The notes under the pieces were generated by a model. That model saw only the letters and a list, made by a program, of their open reading frames with translations, had not been told where the DNA came from and did not search any database. The position numbers and the translations under genes were made by a program. Shown here piece by piece: positions 11,480-22,821 of a DNA stretch of 64,000 nt; the stretch's first letter is position 1, and every line of letters begins with the position of its first letter. Source of the stretch: Paralithodes platypus (taxonomy: Eukaryota > Arthropoda > Malacostraca > Decapoda > Lithodidae). The stretch lies in NCBI GenBank assembly GCA_032716605.1, contig CM064560.1:18645441-18709440 (forward strand), given 5' to 3'.

Positions 11480-12340
11480 TTATGTGACTATCAGGGTTTG
11501 ATTTTTTGGCTATGGAGTGGAGAGGACCACAGTAATCTACAATCTTGAAGGTTAAACAGTATTTTTACGCTGACTTTTGAGTAGAGGGGGAAGAGTTTGT
11601 TTCACTCCCTTGGTGAAAAACTGGGAGCTATGTCCGCGCTGAAAGGAATTCTGGTGAACAATCTCGCTCTTATACTGAATGGGATAGCTAGGACCTTTTT
11701 TGGTATTTCTTGTATTGGGATGTGCCAGAGGACTCTTCTATATCTGGAGCAATTATCCAGACCTTTGACTGTAGAATTAGTTCTACTTGGTAACTAGTTA
11801 ATATCCTGAACTTTCTATTGTGAATTATTTGTTGAGGAGTAGCCATGTCCATCGTAGAGTTTTAGTTGTAGACTGTCTCTTTTGGGGAGAGAACTATGTG
11901 TGATAGAAAGCTGGAATGCCCTCTGGCACCCAAGACACAACATTGCTTGTCAACACTCGGATCACTAATATTCTGATTCTAGAGGCAGTTGTCCATTGTT
12001 GGCCCGAACTCTGAGGAGGGGCCAGTTTGTTTATTAAACTGCTCCAACCTATTCATCTGAGGGCTTAGTACCCGAGCCTGAACTTCGTTCAGGTTGTTTG
12101 GGGAATCAAACCACATGTGAATCTAGGTGAAGAGAGTGCTAGAGTGGCCATATCTTTTGGGTATTCTTGGACCATTGGGTGAGTAGGAACTGTCTAGTTC
12201 TAGTTGCTTCAAAATTTGCAATAACGGTGGATCCCCAGATCGACCTTGGTGATTTCACCTACATCACTACAAGCGCAAACAAGAGCCAATCTTGACATTC
12301 CTGGTGGTCGTCTGAGAATTACCCCGTGGAGCTCCTCTGA
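11480..12340 (-). pseudogene. Decayed DIRS-like reverse transcriptase
   Basis: Minus-strand pieces in order: HSSFLSHIVLSPKRDS (about 11,880-11,930), WHIPIQEIPKKVLAIPF (about 11,680-11,730), RIPFSADIAPSFS (about 11,615-11,655) and LFNLQDCRLLWSSP (about 11,520-11,565). These line up with the S.FLVPKKDG, YWHIPI, PFGL..AP..F and YLDDWL blocks of DIRS-type RTs. The catalytic YxDD box is no longer intact and stops are frequent. Together with the RNase H and recombinase relics this defines a degraded minus-strand element spanning at least 9.69-12.34 kb. Confidence 0.55.
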
Positions 12341-13720
12341 AAAATGAAGTGCGGACTTGGGGTGTTGTTGAGGGGTAGACTCTGCTACTTGCCTCATGGC
12401 CTGTGCGGGGTGTTGTTGTGTGATAAATTTTTGACAGTAACCATGGGTTCTTCGACGCAGTCTAACGTCTTTGTCAATCCGTGCAGGGTAGGTGTATTTA
12501 TCATGGAGTCAATTATGCGGTTACAACTTATTAATTGGGATCTGAGATATTTCCAGAACTTCTGGGGAATAGAGTGGGAGTTTTTTATGTATGCCTAGTG
12601 GTAAATTGGAGATCCTCCAATGGGAGTTTGAGTTTTTTTTTTTTGGGGGGGGGGGGCGTCCCCCACTACAGGGTAAATCCCTTTGACACCGTCAACCACT
12701 TGGCCCCTGGGTCATCTCTTAGAGAGTATACCCCCATCGTAGGGTTTTTGTTCCTTGACATTTTTTGTGGAGCAACCTACGGGTTTATAGAGATCAGAGA
12801 GATTTAATGGTAATACTGTATGTCCATCCGTCTTATTCACGCCAGACTATGGCTTGCAGCGTTTCCTGAAGGAACCGTGGGTGTCTGTGTGTAAGAAAAG
12901 TACTTCGCACCCAATCGAAATAGGATTTTTTTTTTTTTTTTTTTTTTTTTTATATGCCCGGCAAATGGCCTTGTGCTTCTTTGCACGTATATTCTTCAGC
13001 TCGTCCATTTTAATAAACCACTACTTTGGTATTGATACCAAATTAGGAAGACCTGTGTCAGCATTAGTAGGTGTTACTCTGGTGGTTGTTTCCCGTATCG
13101 GGAGCTGTTATTTTACGAGCAGGTTGTTTAGGATGGACAGGTACCTGAGCCAGTGGAACTGTGTTTGGTATGTCCTGTTGTGATCTGGAAGGAGCAAGAG
13201 AACTACTTTGAGATCTCGGATAGTCTTATCTAAAGGCGTAACAAATTTCCGTTGGGTTTGCTTGCCACATTCCTACACGGGTTTAATAAATTTCTTGAAA
13301 TTAGCCCAACTAGCCTCCTGGGTTTATGTATTTCAGCTTCAGAATTCATCTGAATCATTTTTTTAGGGAGAATCAATGTGGGTGGAGAGAAAACAACGGG
13401 GTTGAATCAACCTGTTGTTCAATACAGTAGTATCACCTAGCCATACTAGGGTAGGAGGGGGAGGGGATGACATGTTCAGCACTTGGCTCAGCCAAGGCGG
13501 TAGAGGAGGCAGGTAATTCTTTGTTTATTCGAAGAAAACAGGATTAGCAGGGTGACCGGCCATGTCAGATAATTGTCCCCGGCCTGGGGATATGTGTGTA
13601 GGGTGCAGGATTTGAAATCCTGATTGCGAGTCAGGGAAGTTGGGACTTCGAAGGTGGGTAGCTTTTATGTCTGTGGTTTGTTAATTTCCCAGGGACCCAA
13701 TGGGAATATGTCTAACGGCT
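12341..13720. other. Unassigned, probably flank of the DIRS-like relic
   Basis: No recognisable protein on either strand. Low-complexity runs are present: T13 then G12 near 12,635-12,657 and a T24 run at 12,927-12,950. Forward open frames (12,344-12,598; 12,535-12,807; 12,854-13,183) look non-coding. It could include the gag-side part of the DIRS-like element, but I cannot show it. Confidence 0.35.
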
Positions 13721-13724
13721 TTAA

Positions 13725-14558
13725 CCCTCCAGCCCCGGCTATGTATTATATATATATTCCCCGAAACCCGGGTGTTTTGGCCGAAAAACGTCTAGGCTAG
13801 GCTACCGTATATTTGTTAATCTGACTGCTTCCCGCATTCCCGCGCATCACCAAGCGTAGCTGTGTTATTTACCTGTAGAATGGCATTAAGTAGAGCTCTC
13901 TAAGTCAACTGCTTGAGCTGTGATGATGATTTCATTGGAGATGACTTTATGGCCAAAACAGCCACTTTACACTACTTTTCGATACTTAACAACAACATAC
14001 AGGCACACACGAACAAGCGACGCTCTCCTTCTTGTGGCCGGAGATGCGGGGCGACGGTCCAGCCGGCTGTTGTTTACATGCGTCGGACCGACGCCTCGCA
14101 CACGAAGCTCACAGGCTTTGACCTCATGGGCGTTTAAAGGTGGGGGCTCATGGGTTGAGGTAAATATGGAAAAATAATCGCCAACCTGCATATAATTATC
14201 TTGTAAAATGCAATGTCACTGAAATAAATATTAACAATGGTATAAAGGATTTTGCGGATCGTCTATACCGGGCCTGTGACGTCATAGTGACGTCACACCA
14301 GCATCCTTAGCCTAGACTGGATGGTGGACTTACACTCTTGTGACGTCACAGGTCCGGTGTAGACGATCCACAAAATCCTTTATACCATTGTTAATAATTA
14401 TTTCAGTGCCATTGCATTTTGCAAGATAATTATGTACAGCTTGCCGATTATCATTCCATGTTTATCTCAACCCATGAGCCCCCACCTTTAAGAGCCCTTC
14501 CGGGCAGCTCGTGTATGCTTTTTTATGGGCGTTCAAGAGCCCTTCCGGGAACAGAGGG
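13725..14558. mobile_element. piggyBac-type MITE P1, copy 1 (with nested MITE)
   Basis: TTAA at 13,721-13,724 and 14,559-14,562. The left end CCCTCCAGCCCCGG equals the minus strand of the right end of piggyBac element 1. The right end carries two units containing AAGAGCCCTTCCGGG, the same subterminal repeat found at the left end of element 1. The conserved internal block (minus strand AGAGCTCTACTTAATGCCAT) is at 13,878-13,901. Without the nested 350 bp MITE and its extra TTAA the length is 480 bp, close to the 470 bp second copy at 46,593. Its mobilising partner is probably element 1 or a relative. Confidence 0.85.
14138..14487. mobile_element. Palindromic MITE nested in MITE P1
   Basis: Flanked by TTAA at 14,134-14,137 and 14,488-14,491, and absent from the second P1 copy, which reads straight across the site. 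The ends AGGTGGGGGCTCATGGGTTG are the start of inverted arms of about 150 bp that match at most positions, so nearly the whole element is one palindrome. The centre contains TGACGTCA-type sequences. Its ends do not begin with CCC, yet the target is TTAA. Confidence 0.85.
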
Positions 14559-14562
14559 TTAA

Positions 14563-16726
14563 TGGACTATCCTTCGTTGGGATTACGCCCAGTTGGTACC
14601 CGTCACATTTGTAATATATTATGTGGTACCTAATCTGTAAAAGCTAATTGAGTAAATGTTATTGAAATTATTATTATTATTATTATTCCGTTTTTTTACT
14701 GGAAGGCTCTGAGCCGACCGACCTATGTAATTTTCTTGCTAGATCCGGACATTTTCTTGTCGGGAGATGGGGACTAGCTAGGAGTTCTAGAAGAGATAAT
14801 TCTAAAAAGCTTACCTATTTTAGTATTGCTGGTACTTGGATTTTTTTTTTTTTTTTTTTTAAAGTACAGTACTGTACTGTACCTGAATTGTTAGATTTTA
14901 CTGAACTCCATATAGATAATATGCCCGAGGGTATATATGTTTTTTGGCTCATTGTTATAAGGAAAGCTTATATGGATAGCCTAGTGACGGTACACTTAGC
15001 CGGTGAACCAGAAACGTCTAGTAATTTGTCAAATGAACTCACCTTAACATATAAGGTGTTAGGATACTCCAGTGGTTGTCACTTGGAGGGGGAGGGGATG
15101 TTTTACTCGTTGAAAAACATTCTTCTCCGGTAGTGTTGTCGCTCCTTGAGTCTGGAGATTATAACAAGGGGCCAGAATTGTATGGTGGAATTAATACCGG
15201 AATTATTAGGTCTACTGTACTTAGGTTTTGGTAAAGTAGGGTCTAGTTATGTCCCGTTTATTTTAATCAGACTCCCGTTGTCTTTTATGTAAGAAGTAGC
15301 CTAGTGAATTTATATTCGGTAAAATTGGATATAATTACCCGGAATTTGTTAGGCAAGTATAGCCTTTTTAGGAATGGGACGGAAACTTTTACTAGTTTCC
15401 TGGAAATTAGATAAAATATGTAAATTGTGAGAATACACTTTGTAGGTGACTTGGAAATGTCTAGAGTTTTGCCCAGTGAACTCACTTTAGAGATATGGGT
15501 TATTTAGCCGAATGAAGGGAGCAACAGGTGACCTGGTCATGTCTACCATGGGGGCGAAAGGTGGGCACTAGGCTAGCCTTGTATTGTTTATTTTAATTAA
15601 AATGGTAGTAAGTATGACCCAGCCTAGAATAACCGGCCAGAATGTCTATTTGATTCCTTTCTTGGAACCCTGGTTTGTTTTTCTTAAGAGTATGACAAAG
15701 TTTAGGGTACTAGGTAAAATAATATTTGTTTCTCTTACTGGGACCTGGCATTGTCCTTGTCCCAGTATGGCACAGCCTTGAATCATCTGGCACCCTTATG
15801 GTGGCGGCGGTATGGTGTTACCCGGGAATATTGGTATTCTGGATTGACCCCCACATTTTTTTTTGTTTTTTTTCCAACTGATTAGAAAAACTTACTTGTT
15901 TAAGCTCTCGCACTTATCTTAATTCTGTTAGGTTAGTTAACGGGGTCTGACTTCTTTATTAAAATCTGACCTAACATAGAGTACCCGGTAATAATTTCTA
16001 GTTAAATTTTTATATTGGGATTTGGTTTGTTTTTCAAAATTAAAGTTTGGGTCCCCTTAGGGTACCCGGTGGAAAAATGTTGTTTAGGCTAGGCCTAGGG
16101 TAACCGAGACTTTCAAAAGAATTTTGTTGTGATATATGCTGTCGTCTTGACAGTCGTTGGAGTACTTGGTAAACTGGCTTACTGGAGCCTGGCCGATTTT
16201 ATGGTATTATGTTACGACCCGGTTGCATTGTTATAATACCACTCGGTATTATAATGCTTGGGTAGATGGCCGTAGTCTGTATGTATTCGGGTGTGACTTT
16301 ATGTTTGTATGGTATTATTGTATCCAATGAACATGTACTAATCAGGTCAGTTTAATATCAAATAAAACATAAAAGAAGGTTACAGCCAACTTACAGGTGG
16401 CGTTTCCTAAAGGAAGCCTGTGGTGTTAACGCCTTTAAGTTTCATAGAACAGTTGGTGTAACACAGGAATAAACTATCCATTCAGTTCATATATTCCAGG
16501 GGAAATGAAACATTCATTATCACCCCAATTTATTAATATGTAGGCCTACATATTCATGGCCTTAGGTAATGTTACCAACAAATATTTATACTCTAGATCT
16601 AATCCCTGAGATTATGGAGTATATTGGAAACCTTATTGCATTCATAGTGTTTTCCTCTTAAAAATTAATTAATGTTCCTGGGTAGGCTTACTTTAGTCTA
16701 GGGAACGATTATCACATGACCTTAAT
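14563..16726. other. No gene; weak diverged repeats
   Basis: No recognisable protein. A motif like GGTGA[AC]C..GAAA.GTCTAG followed by GTGAACTCAC appears near 15,000-15,045 and 15,440-15,490, with a third weak copy near 15,528, suggesting an old tandem repeat. A T20 run is at 14,840-14,860. TACAGTACTGTA-like words are common. Confidence 0.4.
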
Positions 16727-17290
16727 ACTTGAGGTTGTATGGTGGTAGGTCTATGTTATTATTGTATTTCCGGCCCATCTGCGTACTCGGGACTTTCGCC
16801 ATACTCGGTACTCCTGGTAACCGGGCCTTATTGAGATAAGGCCTCGGGAACTCGGAAACTTGAGGTTGTATGGTGGTATGTTATTATTGTATTTCCGGCC
16901 CATCTGGGCACCCGGGACTTTTTGCCATACTCGGCAGTCCTGGTAACCGGGCCTTGGTAACCGGGCCTTATTGAGATAAGTACAGTACTCGGGAACTCGG
17001 GAACTTGAGGTTGTATGGTGGTATGTTATTATTGTATTTCCGGCCCATCTGGGTACCCGGGACTTTTCGCCATACTCGGCAGTCCTGGTAACCGGGCCTT
17101 ATTGAGATAAGGACTCGGGAACTACGGGAACTTGAGGTTGTATGGTATTCCAGTATCGCGGCTCGCCCGCTGGGCACTCGGGACTGTCACCATATGTGGC
17201 AGACTGGCGGTCTCGCACTCGGGACTGTCACCATATCTGGCAGTCCCGGTGTCCGGGCCTTGGAACCGGACCTTTTGAGACAGGGCCTAG
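16727..17290. repeat. Minisatellite, units of 127-145 bp
   Basis: Units begin with ACTTGAGGTTGTATGG at 16,727, 16,858, 17,003 and 17,130 (periods 131, 145 and 127). Each contains GTATTTCCGGCCCATCTG, CATACTCGG and GGTAACCGGGCCTTATTGAG. The fourth unit is partial and diverged, with its own short internal duplication (CGGGACTGTCACCATAT). The 145 bp unit contains an extra GGTAACCGGGCCTT copy. Confidence 0.85.
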
Positions 17291-17500
17291 GGTACCTGGG
17301 TATTTGGAAAATTAACAGCATGTCGTATTTGATTCTTACATCATAGTGGGATACAGTATTTTCAAATATGATATTATTATGGGTACTCTTGATACCCTTG
17401 GAAAACAAAAAGGATATAATTATGAGTGCTTGAATAATGTTAAAGTGTAAATAAAGCAAATAAATAAAGTTAAAGTTAATATTCACTTTTAACCCCTCCA

Positions 17501-17571
17501 ACCCGGATGGGCTCTTGAACGCCCATAACAACCTCGGCCCGCGCAACCCGGAAGGGCTCTTGAACGCCCAT
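17501..17571 (+). repeat. Subterminal repeat pair of piggyBac element 1
   Basis: Two copies of a 26 bp unit (17,501-17,526 and 17,546-17,571) sharing GGGCTCTTGAACGCCCAT, differing at one base near the start and spaced 45 bp. The same pair at the same 45 bp spacing is found in inverse orientation near the right end of MITE P1 (46,984 and 47,029). Transposase-binding sites are a reasonable inference. Confidence 0.75.
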
Positions 17572-17599
17572 TGCTTGCGTGCGTGCTTTCGAATGCCGC

Positions 17600-20545
17600 G
17601 CGTACATTTTTGGTATCATGGGACGGTAGGTGGCGCCACCCAGCGTAAACGACGCCACAACAACAGTATCTACCCCGACGCCATCATAGATAGTACGCCA
17701 AATAGTGATTCCGCTGTGTCCGATACCGTGCTTCCTACGACGCCCTTGCTAGTTTGTCGCGCCTTACCCCGACGCCATCGCCTAAATGTGTTATCTCCCG
17801 GAGGTATTGAGACGACATTGAGACTATATGAGCGTGCTGATGCCAAGTATAGTGTTGATGATATAGTCAGTGACGACTCCAGTAACTATAAGTCGAGTGA
17901 TTATGGCCATGAGAGTGAGAAAGAAGAGCAATTCCTGGGATTTGCGAGAGAACATGACCGTGATGAGAGTGATGAAGGTGATGTACCAGTTGTTGAGGAA
18001 GCTGGTTTACCTAAAGACAGTGAACTTGAGTGAGTGGGAGAGTTCAAGGTCACTCACCAAAATTCGCATAAGTGACACGACTCCAAGCCCTTCCCCAGGT
18101 AAATCGCCTTTCAAGCTACACTTGTATAAGCAGAAAATACTTGAGAAGGCGGCCGCGGCAGCTAGGGAACAAGCAAAAATACTTGGTGAGGATGAGGCTG
18201 TGAGTGAGGGTCAGCGTGGTGACCCTTCTCGTCCGCCATTGTCTCACTTATCTACCCACGCCACCCAAGATGACCCGGATGCCCCGCATTCTTCCCCACC
18301 ACCCCCACCATTGCCAAGGGTTGAGGACCCCCCACTTTCGGTCTATTTGCCTCCTAGGTCCCCCGACAGGAGACATACTGCTGCCGAAAAGGGGAAAGGT
18401 AGGAAATATACCAAAAAAATTAAGAAAAGTAAGAGAGTTTTGTTCGAGGCTCCCGCGGCGTCCACCCCTTCCGGCCCCAGCCATACTTCCCCGCAACTTT
18501 CCCCACAGTCCTCCCCACCTCTCCCGCCTTCAACATGTCTTCCTGAAGAAGTCTTTGAGCTCGCATCACCAATACCTGGGCCTAGTGACAGTGAAACATT
18601 GCTTTCTGTCACTCGTCGCAGGCCAAGGAGCCCAGGACCTTGGGGGGACACAGCCTCACCTGCCACTCCTTCCCCACCTCGCCCAACCGCACGCCGCCCA
18701 CGCGTCACTGGTTCCCCGCCAGATTATGTGGGGGCCACTGATGATGAAGGGCACCTCTCTGAAGACTCTGGCCATGATTACATAGGTCCACCGTCAGGGC
18801 AAGATGACCACTCTGACGATGACTATATGGACATCGACGACCCTCGACCCATCCGCTTGGCCCGGCGTCGTGCTGCCCGTCGTGCTGGCTGACGCCCTCG
18901 CCGCCCTAGGGCGCGCGCCTCCCGAGTTGGCCGTGGGCGTGCTGGGCCACCAGCTGGAGCTCCTCGTCAGCGTAGACAAGACCCATTCTACGTTTTTCAG
19001 TGGCAAGACGTAGTTGATGGGGATGGATACAACCCTGATGTGCCAGCTTTTGATGAGGTACTGGAGGGTTCAGGCATTACCCCCAATTTTCCTGCAGGCC
19101 CCAATGCTCCACCACACGAACTATTTGAGGCCTTCTTTGATGAGGAGGTGGTAGGCTATGTTGTCAAAGAGACAAATAAGCAGCACCAATTCCAGGTCCA
19201 CTTTTTGGGCGACCAAGGGCCACATGAGGCAGTGGACCCCAGTGACTCATAAAGAGTTCATGGTGTTCCTGGCACTCACCATGCTAATGCCTCATGTCAA
19301 GAAGCATAGGTTGCCTGACTATTGGATCACCAATGATCTGATATCCACCCCTGCCTTCGGGAAATATATGTCTCGCGACCGGTACCTTGATATCCTCGCA
19401 GCGCTCCATCTTGTCACCAACACCGACGTCCACCTCGGTGACAAGCTGTGGAAGATTAGGATGTTATACGAGATGATGCGAGAACGCTTCACCTCCTACT
19501 TCAAGCCCTTCCGCAAGGTCGTCATTGACGAGTCTCTTGTGCTGTTCCGGGGAAAACTCAGCTTCCGGCAGTACATCCCCTCAAAAAGACATCGCTTTGG
19601 CATAAAATTCTTTGTGCTGTGCGACTGCCAAACTGGCTATGTCCTGGACTTCCTGGTCTACAGCGGGAAGGAAGGGGACTTGCTTGTGGACCCCCTCATT
19701 GGCTTTGGCGGAGCAGTGGTGCAAGCCATGATGGACCGCTACTTTCACAAGAATCACGTCCTCTACACGGACAATTATTACACGTCCCCCACTCTCTCAC
19801 AGTACCTGCATGAGCGCAAGACGGGGACTGTAGGCACAGTACAAGGGAAAAGGAAGGGCATGCCACCTTTCCCTCCAAAGACCAAAAAAGGTGATGTGTT
19901 CAAGAAGAAGTCGGGGCCCATTCTGGCTATCCACTGGCACGACCAGCGGAAGGTCAACCTCCTGACCACCATCCACAAGGGGAAATGGTGGAGACTGGCA
20001 AGGTGGATCGCCGCACCCAGGCCAGGGTGACCAAGCCCGATGCTGTCCTGGACTACAACATCAACATGAGGCTGGTGGACAAGTCCGACATGCACATAGG
20101 CTTCATTGACTGCCTGCGTACCTCGTGCAGATGGTACAAAAAGTTCTTTCTGCATATGGTGGACATGTCAGTTCTGAATGCCTACAATATATACAAGCTT
20201 CGGAATGTGAACACACCCATGAAGTTCAATAGCCTGCGGAGGTTCCAAAAGCAGGTGTTGACGGAGCTCCTGGAGAAGTATGCTACGCCACAGAGGGCAG
20301 TGGCACATCCTGGGCCCGCCGTTATTGACCGCTTGCAGTGTGCTCAATACTTGATTAGGCACAGGCTTGGTTCCCTGCCTCAGAATGAATCAGGAAGAAC
20401 ACAGCAGAAGCGGTGCCATGTCTGCTACAACAGCAGGGTGAGGCCGAGGCCAGGTAAAAAGTCAACCATGGAGTGTGTGGAGTGCAAGGTGGCACTCTGT
20501 GCTTTAGAGTGCTTCTTTGATTACCACTCCAAGCTGGAGTTCTAA
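17600..20545 (+). pseudogene. piggyBac-family transposase 1 (broken)
   Basis: DDE transposase of the piggyBac family, which cuts and pastes at TTAA. Order: an acidic, serine-rich N-terminus (up to 18,033), a basic/proline-rich segment (18,034-18,890), FDEV...PNAPPHELFE (19,040 on), catalytic core, and a C-terminal cysteine-rich domain with CHVC, CVEC and CALEC (20,417-20,520). Putative catalytic aspartates are in VVIDESLVLFRGK (codon at 19,527), VLYTDNYYTS (19,770) and VDKSDM (20,078). Lesions: a frame change near 18,030, an in-frame TGA at 18,890, and frameshifts near 19,200-19,225 and near 19,980. The start codon is uncertain. Confidence 0.9.
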
Positions 20546-20552
20546 TAATCAT

Positions 20553-21142
20553 AGTGAAAGTGCCAAAGATAATGACAATATGTACAGTATATATATAGGC
20601 AAAAAGTGGAAGTAAACCAATTTATTGTTATACAAAAGTCATGAATTATGAAAACATTTATACAAATACAATTACACCATAATAATATGTGAAAGTGACA
20701 CATATGTATATACCAAGTGACATTCATATGATTAGAACCTATAGAAATATATAAATCAGTGAAAAAAGACAATAAATTGTATATAAAACGTTTACAAATC
20801 ATATAACTAAGTGAAAGTGACACAAGACCTAATATTTGATGGCCAAAGTATAATAAACACCTGTGATAACGAATAATCAGTGCCTAATACAACAATAACC
20901 TACCTCAATTACTAATAAAATGTACGGTATCGAGTGAAAATGAGCATTATCAGTGACAGTGACACTCTCTAAAGCATATTTGTCAAAGTGAAAGTGACAC
21001 AAGACCTAATATTTGATGGCCAAAGTATAATAAACACCTGTGATAACGAATAATCAGTGCCTAATACAACAATAACCTACCTCAATTACTAATAAAATGT
21101 ACGGTATCGAGTGAAAATTAGCAATATCAGTGACAGTGATAC
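20553..21142 (+). repeat. Iteron-rich tandem duplication in element 1
   Basis: Downstream of the transposase stop, AGTGAAAGTGACAC or close variants occur at about 20,553, 20,688, 20,758, 20,810, 20,933, 20,952, 20,987, 21,110 and 21,129. A stretch of about 150 bp starting at 20,810 is repeated almost unchanged at 20,987 (period 177). It could be a 3' UTR repeat or a protein-binding array. Element 2 has a similar array with the same period. Confidence 0.75.
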
Positions 21143-21639
21143 CCTAATAAACATATTTTATATAATTGGCCTCAAAATAACTAGAAAATATCAAATAAAC
21201 ATCACATTCTCAATATCAAACACTAAAATCATCTAAGGGAGATAAATACTTTGGCGCGACGAGCGGCTAGGTGCGTCGTAGCCATGGCCGGGGCGACGCG
21301 TCCGAACGCGGGAAGAATTTGCCGCCGAAAAGCACTCGTCTTCCCGCGCTCACCATTATGCAACCAGAGGGGCTAGAGACCTCTACTCAACGCCATTCGA
21401 CAGAGGAAGGTTTGTGGAACATTATTCTTTTTTATTCACAACATTACATGCCATATTCATTGACTTACAGAGTAGTTAACATAGGCCAAAGATCGTCAAA
21501 ACACCCGGTACCGCAGCACAGTCGCAAGCTATAGCCCCTGGGGCTGGAGGGTTAAAGGAAAACTTGGAAGTAAATACTGAAAGTATCGTAGTGAATTGTG
21601 GAGTGAAGCATTGAATGGAAATAGGTTAAAATTTTCTGG

Positions 21640-22018
21640 AAATTAGGCTTAGGAAATTTTGATCCTAAGTAAAAATATTACGGTGGCCTGAAAATAACCT
21701 CTGGCTAGGGCACGACCAGGGGCAACCTGTCAGGAATTATAGATATATGAATCGTATACTTACCTATAATTCCACTCTTAAGGGAATATCTGCCATGGTA
21801 TCATGTTAAAACACAACCAGCACAGAACAAATTAGGCTTAGGAAATTTGTACCTAAGTACAAATCTTACGGTGGCTTGAAAAACAACCTCTGGTTTAGGC
21901 ACAACAGAGGTTTGTCTGTCAGGACTCACAGATATAAGCTGATGACACTCACATATAATTCAACACTTAAGTCAGTATCTATCGAGCTACAATGTTAAAA
22001 CACACTATCACAGAACAA
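21640..22018. repeat. Tandem pair of 187 bp units
   Basis: Two units starting ATTAGGCTTAGGAAATTT at about 21,643 and 21,831, each ending CACAGAACAA. They share GTAC/GATCCTAAGTA, TTACGGTGGC, AACCTCTGG, CTGTCAGGA and ATGTTAAAACACA. Identity is moderate, so the duplication is old. It lies just outside piggyBac element 1. Confidence 0.75.
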
Positions 22019-22289
22019 AAGACAATGCCGCTAAGGAGCCGAGGTTCGCATGATACGACATACAGAAATAAACACAATAAATTGAGGCTTTAGAAAGTGA
22101 AAGTGGCTCTGATGACACGCCCGCCGACCAGCCCAGACTACGAAGTCCTTACTTACAGGATTACAAGTGAAATTGGTCCAAACAAACACATTCCTAAACG
22201 CGTATATGATTTCAACTGCACTAATATATTCACTATGGACCAAAAATGACGCGCTCAAGAGGGGCTATGTAACCCTGAGCATGAGGTAA

Positions 22290-22617
22290 GGACTCGCACG
22301 TCTACCTTGGCTGGCTCGGTGGGCGAGAGAGAAGGTTCCTGGGAGGAACAGCCAACTAGCAGGTGTATGGGAAACAGAGGTAGACCGTGAGCGCGCGTAG
22401 GCGCGGTGTTCAAACTGTGCTAATTCTTTTCTTTTTATTTCCTACTTTTCAGTGGCTCCAACCCAATGACGTACCGTAGGAATGATTAAGGGGTACCCCC
22501 TATGATGATCTTGGTTCTCGACCACCGTGATCCAGGTTAACCCGGGCTCAGAGGAGCCCGGAACGAGGCCATATTAACATAGGCACTTACGTCATTGACG
22601 TAAGGAGCCACCAATAA
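22290..22617 (-). mobile_element. MITE copy related to 8.68-9.0 kb
   Basis: Collinear in inverse orientation with 8,684-8,985: GTGGGCGAGAGAGAAGGTTC, AACAGCCAACTAGCAGG, TGGGGTACCCCCTATGATG-like core, and terminal GGAGCCACCAATAAATA at 22,617. The end contains GTCATTGACGTAAGGAGC. No coding sequence. Confidence 0.75.
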
Positions 22618-22730
22618 ATACTGTAGTATAAACAAAATTGTAGAGCAGCTAGCAGTACTGGCCACTAATTAGCAAAATTATTTTCTACCCTAGTAGCAGC
22701 CGTCTTCTGAACATTGCTAGAATGCTGGTC

Positions 22731-22821
22731 TTGGGTCGAGATATTTGTATAAGAAGGTAAGAACGTTTTTTTATCTTGGGTTGAGATATTTGTATAAGAA
22801 TGTAAGAACGTTTTTTTATCT
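22731..22821. repeat. 45 bp tandem duplication
   Basis: TTGGGT[CT]GAGATATTTGTATAAGAA followed by GTAAGAACGTTTTTTTATC is present at 22,731 and again at 22,776, with two differences. No function is evident. Confidence 0.85.

Larger units (their letters stand above)
17493..21551 (+). mobile_element. piggyBac element 1, 4.06 kb, TTAA to TTAA
   Basis: TTAA at 17,489-17,492 and 21,552-21,555. TIRs: CCCCTCCAACCCGG on the left; the minus strand of the right end reads CCCTCCAGCCCCAGG. The left end carries two subterminal units (17,501-17,526 and 17,546-17,571) 45 bp apart, sharing GGGCTCTTGAACGCCCAT. Then come the transposase relic (17.6-20.5 kb), a 3' non-coding stretch with repeated AGTGAAAGTGACAC motifs and a 177 bp-period duplication, a conserved block at 21,375-21,398 and the right TIR. 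The transposase is broken, so this copy is not autonomous, but the ends look intact. Confidence 0.9.

Noticed and set aside
12854..13183. Phe-rich open frame resembling a membrane protein
   Set aside because: It is created by a T24 run and has no homology I can recognise.
16727..17290. CRISPR-like array
   Set aside because: Units are long, contiguous and without spacers; this is a minisatellite in a eukaryotic sequence.
17515..20545. Host domesticated piggyBac gene (PGBD-like)
   Set aside because: It lies between intact TIRs and TTAA duplications and has several frameshifts and a stop, so it is a transposon copy and not a domesticated gene.
20810..21142. Origin of replication from iterons
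   Set aside because: There is no supporting replication protein or plasmid context; the motif is reported only as an unexplained array.
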